Below, piece by piece: positions 55,903 through 63,240 of a stretch of 64,000 nt of DNA. The DNA comes from an uncultured Clostridium sp. (GTDB lineage: Bacteria > Bacillota > Clostridia > TANB77 > CAG-508). A model generated the notes under the pieces. The model was given only the letters and a program-made list of their open reading frames with translations, was not told where the DNA came from and made no database searches. Position numbers and translations under genes: made by a program. The first letter of the stretch is position 1. Every line of letters starts with the position of its first letter. The stretch spans positions 1 through 64,000 of the forward strand of contig CAOKXF010000001.1 of NCBI GenBank assembly GCA_948473335.1. Reading direction: 5' to 3'.

Positions 55903-56134
55903 TGTGGTATTAAAAATATACCAACCACTATAAAAATTTAATAAAATGCAGTAATCATCTATATTACAGAGTATTTCGATGTTAAAGAAATATTCTGTAT
56001 TTTTTATTGAATTTTTACTACTAGAATTGGAGGAGAAAAGTGGAAGAAAAACAAAAAAATAGAAGACAATAATATAAGAAATAATATTAAAAATAATACT
56101 AAATTGCAGAAAAAATTTATATCAAATATTTAAA

Positions 56135-56251
56135 ATGCTTGAGATTTTAAAGAATCAAAAAGAAATGATAAAGTTGATTGATAAAAAATTAAACCTGGAT
56201 GTATGGAAAGAAGTAAATCATAGAAAATTAAATAAAAGAGCTGACAAATAA
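56135..56251 (+). CDS. Small ORF near the left end of the element
   Basis: 38 residues, MLEILKNQKEMIKLIDKKL then a basic tail. There is no strong ribosome site, so coding is uncertain. Small basic proteins at such a position can be excision factors, but nothing in the sequence proves this. The remainder of 55903-56312 holds only short broken frames. Confidence 0.3.
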   Translation: MLEILKNQKEMIKLIDKKLNLDVWKEVNHRKLNKRADK

Positions 56252-56253
56252 AA

Positions 56254-56282
56254 TTGACAAATAATCAAAACGGATACATAAT
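56254..56282 (+). promoter_or_regulatory. Candidate promoter
   Basis: TTGACA (56254-56259), 17-bp spacer, CATAAT (56277-56282), 40 bp before the next ATG. Confidence 0.55.
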
Positions 56283-56321
56283 ATTATTATAAAAAATATG
56301 CAAAATTAAAAGGTGAGAGTA

Positions 56322-56519
56322 ATGAATATTTCAAAATTAGTTCTAAAAAATATTGAAGGTTATCAAGATACTGAACCTATATTTATTGAAGATATGAAGA
56401 AATACATTATTGAAAAAGGCGGTAAACAAAATAATGTATATGTAATCTTAAACAGATTAAAAATAAAAGGTATTATAAAATCTGCATATAGAGGAATTTA
56501 TTATAAACAAAGAATGTAA
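56322..56519 (+). CDS. Small winged-helix-like protein
   Basis: About 65 residues: MNISKLVLKNIEGYQDTEPI, then DMKKYIIEKGGKQNNVYVILNRLKIKGIIKSAYRGIYY. The second half looks like a winged helix as in AbiEi-type antitoxin N-termini (helix, then strand pair ending GIYY). It may be a truncated transcriptional regulator or antitoxin. ATG 56322 has AGGTGA at a good distance; the frame is open from GTG 56313. A stretch of 167 bp without a gene follows. Confidence 0.5.
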   Translation: MNISKLVLKNIEGYQDTEPIFIEDMKKYIIEKGGKQNNVYVILNRLKIKGIIKSAYRGIYYKQRM

Positions 56520-56686
56520 CTTAAATTTAAAAAAAATAATAAAATATGCTAAAGAAACAAATAATAAAAAAGCATTAAATAAACTATTAATATTGGAAAA
56601 ATAGAAAGTTATTTAGTATAAATAGTTGATTTTAAGATAAAATGATGATAAAATATTGATAATAATTATAAAGGAGAGTGTGAATT

Positions 56687-56998
56687 ATGATTAATATTAG
56701 ACCAGTATCAGATTTAAGAAATAAATACCCAGAAATTGAGGATTTAGTTTTAAAAGAAGATGAAGCAGTATATTTAACAAAGAATGGTTATGGTTCAATG
56801 GTAGTATTGAGTTTAGAGAAATATGCAGAAATGCTAAAAAGTTTAGATAAAGAAAAAGCTTTAGAGGCAAGATTTGGGGTCATTGATATTGATAAAGCTC
56901 TAGAAGAAGCAGAGGAAGAAGGTAATAATCCTAACACTAAACGCTATTCTCATGAAGAAATGAAACAAATGGCAAGGAGGATAATTGATGGTAAATAA
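56687..56998 (+). CDS. Phd/YefM-type antitoxin
   Basis: 103 residues. The N-terminal Phd/YefM DNA-binding fold reads INIRPVSDLRNKYPEIEDLVLKEDEAVYLTKNGYGSMVVLSLEKY. The C-terminal acidic helices should neutralise the toxin. AAGGAGAG precedes the ATG. It overlaps the toxin gene, and both probably form one autoregulated transcript that helps keep the element in the population. Confidence 0.88.
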   Translation: MINIRPVSDLRNKYPEIEDLVLKEDEAVYLTKNGYGSMVVLSLEKYAEMLKSLDKEKALEARFGVIDIDKALEEAEEEGNNPNTKRYSHEEMKQMARRIIDGK

Positions 56999-57302
56999 AA
57001 AATATGAAATAGAATATCTTCCAACATTTATTTCACAATTTAATAATATTTTGTATTACATTACATATGAACTTAAAAATAAAATAGTAGCAGATAATTT
57101 TTATAATGAAGTAGTGAAACAAATTGAGATAAGAAGCGAAGCTCCAGAATTGTACGAAGTTTTTAAAACAATTAAAAATGGAGAAGTAAAATATTATAAA
57201 ATAAATGTAAAAAATTATACAATATTTTATGTTGTAAAAAACAATATAATGGAAATAAGAAGAATATATTATAGTCAAAGAAATTTTGATAATTTAATCT
57301 AA
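56988..57302 (+). CDS. ParE/RelE-type toxin
   Basis: About 104 residues. The RelE/ParE fold is visible in KYEIEYLPTFISQFNNILYYI, NKIVADNFYNEVVKQIE and VKYYKINVKNYTIFYVVKNNIMEIRRIYYSQRNF. ATG 56988 lies in the last codons of the antitoxin gene, with AGGAGG upstream in that gene. Target unknown (gyrase or mRNA, by family). As an addiction module inside an excisable element it would penalise loss of the excised circle. Confidence 0.88.
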   Translation: MVNKKYEIEYLPTFISQFNNILYYITYELKNKIVADNFYNEVVKQIEIRSEAPELYEVFKTIKNGEVKYYKINVKNYTIFYVVKNNIMEIRRIYYSQRNFDNLI

Positions 57303-57582
57303 AATAGAATTGTACACAAAAAGAAAAAATAAAATTTGCGAAAAAATAGGAAAATCTTTAAAGCTGTTTGATATGTGGCATATTTTGTATTATTATGAAT
57401 ATAATAATTAAGAACATCATTGTTTTTAATAAATGTGTTTGTCGCCGCCCATTTGGCGAGGTATAAATGAGAGAGTGAATAAATTTTAATGGGGCTTACC
57501 AAAAAAGGTAGGCCTTAACTAATATAAGGAGCAAAAAATATGCAAATAGATGTAGGTTATTTTTACTAAGTCATAAATACAC

Positions 57583-57611
57583 TTGACAACGGAAGAAAAA
57601 GAAAATATAAT
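57583..57611 (+). promoter_or_regulatory. Promoter for the nuclease gene
   Basis: TTGACA (57583-57588), 17-bp spacer, perfect TATAAT (57606-57611). The gene-free 57303-57764 also has a GGGCTTACC/GGTAGGCCT hairpin at about 57493-57513 and a 9-codon ORF at 57540 with AAGGAG. Confidence 0.7.
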
Positions 57612-57764
57612 AGCACTATGCTAATCAAAAAAACAATAATAAAAAGAAGTTTAATTCAAGATTGATTTACATATTAAAAATTATAATTTTGTCAATACCA
57701 AATTTTACTATCTAATATCAAAATCTTCTTATTCTATAAAAATAATTAAAAAAGGTTGAAAAAT

Positions 57765-58523
57765 ATGAAAAAAAGTGTAAAAAAAAGATTAACTCAGTAT
57801 GTAATAACAATAGTAATAATATTATTATCATTAATAATAGGATATGTAACACAACAAAATGAAGATGAATTTTCAGAAAACAAATTAAATGAATCTACTA
57901 TTACAAATAATAGTAGTACTAATATTAAAATAGGTGAAATTCCTTCATATTCAGGAGAAATGGTAATCACTATTAATAATGATATACCATATTTTGAAAA
58001 CAAAGAAAATAGTACTGAAGCCTTTGAATATTATTCAAATCTTGACGAATTAAATAGAGCACAAGTTGCTTTTGCTAATATTTGCAAATTTACAATGCCA
58101 CCAGAAGGAACAAAGAGAGAAGGACTTTCATATAAACCAACTGGATGGAATCAATATTTATATGGCAAAAATAATAGTAAACACTTATATGAGAGATGTC
58201 ACTTAATTGCATGGCAATTAGGAAATGAAAACAATAATAAAAAAAATTTAATTACAGGCACAGCGCAAATGAATGCAGCTATGATAGAATATGAAAATCA
58301 AGTTGCAAATTGGATTAAATCTAAAAATAAAGAAGGAAAAGACTATCATGTTTTATATAGAGTAACACCTATTTATGAAAATGATAATAAATTAGCAACA
58401 GGGATTGAAATAGAAGCAAAATCAGTAGAAGAAACAGGAATTTGTTTTAATAAATTTATATATAATGTACAAGACAATTTCGAAATAGATTATTCTACAG
58501 GTAAAGCAAAATTATTAGATTAG
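57765..58523 (+). CDS. Membrane-anchored DNA/RNA non-specific endonuclease (NucA-like)
   Basis: About 252 residues. A basic N-terminus and a helix at about 11-31 should place the enzyme outside the membrane. The catalytic region reads YERCHLIAWQLGNENNNKKNLITGTAQMN, where HLIAWQL matches the His-metal nuclease motif (usually DRGH) and the downstream Asn positions bind metal. Such nucleases degrade external DNA or act as toxins. ATG 57765 was chosen over TTG 57756. The next gene starts 23 bp later with a strong ribosome site and could be a partner. Confidence 0.85.
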   Translation: MKKSVKKRLTQYVITIVIILLSLIIGYVTQQNEDEFSENKLNESTITNNSSTNIKIGEIPSYSGEMVITINNDIPYFENKENSTEAFEYYSNLDELNRAQVAFANICKFTMPPEGTKREGLSYKPTGWNQYLYGKNNSKHLYERCHLIAWQLGNENNNKKNLITGTAQMNAAMIEYENQVANWIKSKNKEGKDYHVLYRVTPIYENDNKLATGIEIEAKSVEETGICFNKFIYNVQDNFEIDYSTGKAKLLD

Positions 58524-58546
58524 TAAAAACAATAAGGAGGAAACAT

Positions 58547-59042
58547 TTGGAGTTAGATTTAAATGTCTTGGTACAAAAAATAACAAAAAATGATTTTGTA
58601 CAAAATTTTATAAAAGAATTAAGTAACGCATTAGAGAAACATAATAATAAAAATAATATGGATTTAAAAGGTGAAAATATGAATAATGTTGAATTAACGC
58701 CTAGTGAAGAATTAGAATTTGAAAGAAAACAATTTGATTTTTTACAAAAATACTTTCAAAAAGAGTTATCAAATTCGAAAGAAGGAGAAATATATATTGT
58801 AACAAATAAATATGAAAATGATAATGAGCTTCACAGATATAAAGTAACTCAATATAAAAATGATTTAGAATGTAAATACATTGCTTTAGAAAAAGATTTA
58901 CCATCAAATGTTAAATTAGGAGATGTAGTTAGAAAAATTAATGGTACTTATATTTATGATGAACAAGTAACACGGATATATTAAAAGTTGTATAAACAAA
59001 ATTAAGCAAGATATAGTAAATAAAAGAATAAATAGCAAGTAA
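58547..59042 (+). CDS. Uncharacterised partner of the nuclease, extended by a +1 shift at CGG
   Basis: Starts at TTG 58547 behind AAGGAGG. It is a cytoplasmic, acidic-then-mixed protein: LVQKITKNDFVQNFIKELSN, then LEFERKQFDFLQKYF, then a beta-rich end YKVTQYKNDLECKYIALEK. The zero frame stops at 58984 after TRIY. An in-frame CGG at 58973-58975 precedes it; skipping the C continues as GYIKSCINKIKQDIVNKR to 59042 (164 residues). Position right behind a nuclease hints at an inhibitor or immunity role, but I recognise no family. Confidence 0.55.
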
Positions 59043-59257
59043 AAAAATATATCAACTTTTTATAAAATTATATATAGAAATAAAAAACGCCTAATAGTGT
59101 AAAAGCATTATTAGGTTTTTTTGATATAATTAAAGAGTGTTCTAGGAAGTTTTATTCTTGTTTTTTATAAGACTAACATTAGATAGTTTAAGTCATATTA
59201 AGCAGAGTTGCTTAATAATTTATATTATAAGATTACAAAAAGAAAGAATGTTGAAAT

Positions 59258-59413
59258 GTGAGTAAAGATAAAGAAAAAAGAAAAAATAAAAAACAAGAAT
59301 TTAAAACATATTGTATATTTACAAAAAAAGAACAGAATGTAAAAGAAACAATAGGATTAATTTTTAAAGATTATATTGAAAATTTAAAAACTAACAAAAA
59401 GTGTATAAAATAA
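59258..59413 (+). CDS. Small basic ORF upstream of the recombinase
   Basis: 51 residues from GTG 59258: SKDKEKRKNKKQEFKTYCIF, then KEQNVKETIGLIFKDYIEN. GAAAGAA is a weak ribosome site. Small basic proteins directly before large serine recombinases occur in clostridial elements and could be directionality factors; this is a guess. The rest of 59043-59499 contains a hairpin near 59087-59121 and no other gene. Confidence 0.4.
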   Translation: MSKDKEKRKNKKQEFKTYCIFTKKEQNVKETIGLIFKDYIENLKTNKKCIK

Positions 59414-59499
59414 TAATCAAGATGTACTAATGAATAGCTTATCTGTATGCATAATATGTAATTTTAAAGTTTCTTATATGTAGGAGGTAAAAGGCATAA

Positions 59500-61162
59500 A
59501 TGCGAGATAATAGTATATTTAGAGTAGGTATATATATAAGACTTTCTCATGAAGATGGAGACAAACAAGAAAGTGAAAGTATTGGCAATCAAAGAAATAT
59601 TTTGCAAAGATATGTGAATGAGAATAACCTGACATTTATCAAAGAATATGTTGATGATGGTATCTCTGGAACTACATTTGATAGACCTGGATTTAATAAA
59701 ATGCTACAAGATATTGAAAATGGAAAAATCAATATGGTAATAACAAAAGATTTATCAAGACTTGGAAGAGACTATATTAAAACTGGGTATTACATAGAAA
59801 ATTACTTTCCACAAAACAATATAAGGTATGTTGCAATAACAGATGGGATAGATACACACATAGACAGTACGAATAATGATATAACACCATTTAAAGCAAT
59901 TATGAATGATTATTATGCTAAAGACATATCAAAGAAGATTAGGAGCGTATATAGGGAAAAACAAAAAAATGGAGAATATATGTGTAGCATTCCAGCATAT
60001 CGGATATAAAAGGCATCCTAGTATTAAAAATAAGCTAATTGTAGATGAACAAGTAAAAGATATTGTAGAAAAAATATTTGATATGTATGCGAATAATCAT
60101 GGAAGTGTAGAAATAGTGAAGTACTTGAATGATAATAAATATTTATCTCCAGCAGGATATAGAAAAACAGGAGCCATTCAAGACAAAAACAAAATTAATT
60201 ATGAGTGGAATGAAGTAACAGTATGCAATATATTGAGAAATGAAGTATATATTGGAAACACAGTTCAAAACAAGAGGTCAGTTATATCATATAAAGTGCA
60301 TAAAGTAAGAAATGTAGATAAGAAAAATCAGATACGAGTAGAAAATACACACGAGCCAATTATCAGCAAAGACACATTTGAAAAAGTTCAATGTATTATT
60401 GAAAAAAGAGGAGCAAATACAAAATTTAAATATGACTATCTATTACGAGGATTACTTTATTGCCATCATTGTAAAAGAAAACTACAAATTGTTCTAAAGA
60501 AAAATTCTAAACGAAATATAAAATCTTATCCATATATAACTTGCAGTGACCACAAATCAAGAGGATGCTATCCATTAAATATTAATTATGAAAATTTTGA
60601 AAATCACATTACTAATATTACAAAAAAGATATGTACAAAATATGCAGATAAAGAAATATTCTATGATATTTATGAAGAATATACAAACAAAACATTTAAC
60701 ATCCAAAAGAAATATAAGAAAAAGCTAGAACAAATTAATAATGAGATATTAGATATAAATAATAAATTAGACAAAATGTACATGGATAAATTACAAGGCA
60801 TTATTCTTGAACAAGATTACATTAGAGTATCACAAAAACTTATATTTGACAGAATAAGTCTAGAAAAACAAAAAGAAGAACTAGAGAAAAAAATAATTGT
60901 AGCAGAAAACAAAATAAGCGTCAAAAGCAAAACAACAGAAGAAAAGGAAGTAGATAAATTAATAGAAAATTTTTTGAAATTAGAGAAAATAGATAAAATG
61001 CATTTATACAGACTAATCGATAAAATTGAAATTGATAAAGATAAAAATGTGTATATCTATTTTAATTTTTCAAAACTAAACTTGATACTTGAAAACCTAG
61101 AAGAATTTATCAAAATTGAAGAGTTAATAAATGAAAACAATCAAAAATGCAAAGTCGTGTAA
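59500..61162 (+). CDS. Large serine recombinase (TnpX/TndX-like), frames joined at CGG
   Basis: About 553 residues if read through. The N-terminal resolvase domain has YIRLSHEDGDKQESESI (catalytic Ser), DDGISGTTFDRPGF and KDLSRLGRDY. At GCA-TAT-CGG-ATA-TAA (60001) the zero frame stops; skipping the C gives GYKRHPSIKNK and then the recombinase domain, a zinc-ribbon pair (LLYCHHCKRK and YITCSDHKSRGC), and a long coiled coil. The ATG is preceded by GGAGGT. The stop is about 40 bp from the element's right joint. It should cut and rejoin the joints at 55892 and 61205. Without the shift only the catalytic domain is made, which cannot bind its sites. Confidence 0.85.
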
Positions 61163-61191
61163 TTAAAGATTTACAAGACTTTGCATATTGG

Positions 61192-61893
61192 TTAGCAGAT
61201 TTTAAAATCTACACCCCTAATATTAGCTTTCCAACCATCAACAAAAGGAATAGCAGGAAAATTATCAGAAATATTACGAGCAAAAATAAAAGAAGGAGAA
61301 TCAGATTTAAGTTCACCAGTAACCAAATTAACACCATCAGGATTAACCATAGGAACAATAAAAATAGAACAATTATTAAAAATATCACGAGCATTATAAC
61401 CATAAATTGTCAAATCATTTTTATAGCAATAACAAAAATCAGCAATAAATTTCATAAGAACAGGAGAAGTAATCCATTCATTAGCATGAAAAGAAGCTGA
61501 ATAAAAAACTTGTTTAGAACCAGAACCAAGTTTAACATAAGGAATAGAATTTCCAAGGACAGAAGAACCAATAGAACCTATTTCCAAAAAAGGATAAAGT
61601 TTTTTAAGAGAATTCAAATTAATATTCAGAATAGAATAACTATAACTAATATTAGTAGGAACAATAAAACCAAGAGCACCATCAATATAAGGCATCAAAG
61701 AGTTCCAAGAAAGAGGACCAATAATACCATCTACAGAAGAAAGACCAAAACTCTTCTGAAAGTTCAAAACAGCATTGTGAGTATCATATCCAAAAATGCC
61801 ATCAATATTACCAAAATAAAAACCAAGGTGCTTAAGTAAATTTTGCAAAAATTCAACTAAAGGACCTGTAGAACCATATTTTAAAGTTTTCAT
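61192..61893 (-). pseudogene. M14 peptidoglycan peptidase, N-terminal half (5' part of an interrupted gene)
   Basis: 229 genuine residues, then FKIC and a stop contributed by the element. Residues 1-68 are a peptidoglycan-binding domain ([50 protein letters not shown]). The M14 domain has the zinc motif SASFHANEW and MVNPDGVN. The break falls in NIRGVD, just before the fragment at 55902. The family cleaves gamma-D-glutamyl-diaminopimelate bonds, often in sporulation or germination. GGAGGGTTTT precedes the ATG, so the promoter-proximal half stays with the host start signals. Confidence 0.88.
61205..61215 (-). repeat. Candidate attachment core, right junction
   Basis: Minus-strand GGTGTAGATTT, matching 55902-55892 with one mismatch. 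The peptidase reading passes V-D here and then ends after FKIC. Confidence 0.75.
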
Positions 61894-62003
61894 AAAACCC
61901 TCCTATAGTATATAGTATGAAAAAAACAAATAATTGATAAAGATGTTGAAAAATAACTAAAACTAATATATAATTCCAATAAGAAACAAGAATAAAGGAG
62001 GAA

Positions 62004-62033
62004 ATGTTAGAAAATAAAACTAACATAAGCTAA
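62004..62033 (+). CDS. Nine-codon leader ORF ahead of the glycosyltransferase
   Basis: ATG-TTA-GAA, nine codons, stops 3 nt before the next ATG and in the same frame. It has the only good ribosome site (AAAGGAGG) in the leader, so the glycosyltransferase may be translated by re-initiation. Confidence 0.4.
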   Translation: MLENKTNIS

Positions 62034-62036
62034 AAG

Positions 62037-63137
62037 ATGAAAGAAATATTAATAGCAGCATACTCATTAGGACTAGGAGGAATAGAAACATCATTAGTAA
62101 CACTATTAAAAGAATTAGAAAAAAGATACAAAATAACATTAGTATTAGAAAAAAAAGAAGGAATATTTTTAGAAAAAATAAGTACAAACATAAAAATAAT
62201 AGAATACACTCCAAATAACAACTCAAACATAATAATAAGAAAAGCAATAAACATGATAAAACAAATAAAATTCAAAATGAAATATAGAAATAAGTATGAA
62301 TTCTCAGCAGCATATGCAACATATTCATTAAGTAGTGGATTTGTAGCAAGAACAGCATCAAAAAATTCAGCATTATGGTTTCATGCAGACTATTTAACTC
62401 TAAACTATAATGATAAAGAAAAAACAAGAGAATATTACAATAGCTTAAAATATAATGAATATAGAAAATTAGTATTTGTATCACAAGAAGCTAAAAATAA
62501 CTTTATTAAACTATTTCCAGAATCAAAAGAAAAAGCAGTATATTGCAATAATTTAATAGATGGACAAAGCATAATAGAAAAATCAAAAGAAGAAATAGAA
62601 GAAAATGATAAAAAGAAAATAAATAAAAAAGATGAAATAATCTTTTTAAATATAGGAAGACATGACGAAAGACAAAAAAGATTAACAAGAATAATACAAG
62701 TAGCAAAAAAATTAAAAGAAGAAGAATTGAAATTTAAGATAATATTTGTAGGAGATGGACAAGATAGTGAGACCTACAAAGAACAAGTAAAACAACAAGA
62801 ATTAGAAGATAAAATAATATTTTTAGGCAAAAAGCAAAATCCATATCCATATTACAGAATAAGTGATTGTGTAATATTAACTTCAGACTATGAAGGATAT
62901 CCAGTAGTATTTTTAGAAAGCATGATTTTAAAGAAACCAATGATAACAACAAAAGTATCAGACTATGAGCAAATAGAAAACAAATTTGGAATGGTAACAA
63001 CAAAAGAGATAGATGATATATATCAAAAAGCAAAAAAATTTATAGAGGAAGGATATGAATTAAAAGAAACATTTGATATACAAAAATACAATAAAGAAAT
63101 AATAGACAAAATAGAAAACATTATAAATAAAGATTAA
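62037..63137 (+). CDS. Family 4 glycosyltransferase
   Basis: 366 residues of GT-B type. The acceptor-side start is ILIAAYSLGLGGIETSLVTLLKEL (GGIE motif). The donor domain has FLNIGRHDERQKRLTRII, FVGDGQD, IIFLGKKQNPYPYY, and the EX7E-type stretch LTSDYEGYPVVFLESM. It transfers a nucleotide-sugar to an envelope polysaccharide or lipid carrier. The ATG itself has only a weak ribosome site; a mini-ORF lies just before it. It is followed after 100 bp by another glycosyltransferase. Confidence 0.9.
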   Translation: MKEILIAAYSLGLGGIETSLVTLLKELEKRYKITLVLEKKEGIFLEKISTNIKIIEYTPNNNSNIIIRKAINMIKQIKFKMKYRNKYEFSAAYATYSLSSGFVARTASKNSALWFHADYLTLNYNDKEKTREYYNSLKYNEYRKLVFVSQEAKNNFIKLFPESKEKAVYCNNLIDGQSIIEKSKEEIEENDKKKINKKDEIIFLNIGRHDERQKRLTRIIQVAKKLKEEELKFKIIFVGDGQDSETYKEQVKQQELEDKIIFLGKKQNPYPYYRISDCVILTSDYEGYPVVFLESMILKKPMITTKVSDYEQIENKFGMVTTKEIDDIYQKAKKFIEEGYELKETFDIQKYNKEIIDKIENIINKD

Positions 63138-63240
63138 GAAAAAAATTTTTTAAGTAGGAAATATACATAAGAAAATTTAATTCTTTCATAACAATATTCA
63201 AAGGTAGAATACTAAAAATCATATAAAAGAAGGGAAAAGT

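Larger units (their letters stand above)
55892..61204. mobile_element. 5.3-kb serine-recombinase element interrupting an M14 peptidase gene
   Basis: The two halves of one minus-strand peptidase gene lie either side, and an 11-bp direct repeat marks the joints. Inside are a Phd/ParE-type toxin pair, a nuclease with a partner gene, small ORFs, and a large serine recombinase whose stop lies about 40 bp from the right joint, the usual place. Precise excision would leave GGTGTRGATTTAAAT and restore I-R-G-V-D-L-N-L-Q in frame, giving a 379-residue enzyme. Relics of conjugation are absent, so it is excisable at most, not self-transferring. It resembles the skin-type intervening elements of sporulation genes. 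Confidence 0.85.

Noticed and set aside
56271..56273. CGG at 56271 as a further frameshift site
   Set aside because: It lies in the spacer of a promoter between genes, not in a coding frame; the same holds for CGG at 18625 and 57590.
61147..61839. Plus-strand ORFs of about 110 codons at 61147-61500 and 61510-61839
   Set aside because: They are rich in Asn, Ile and Arg and lie opposite the M14 peptidase half, so they are shadow frames.
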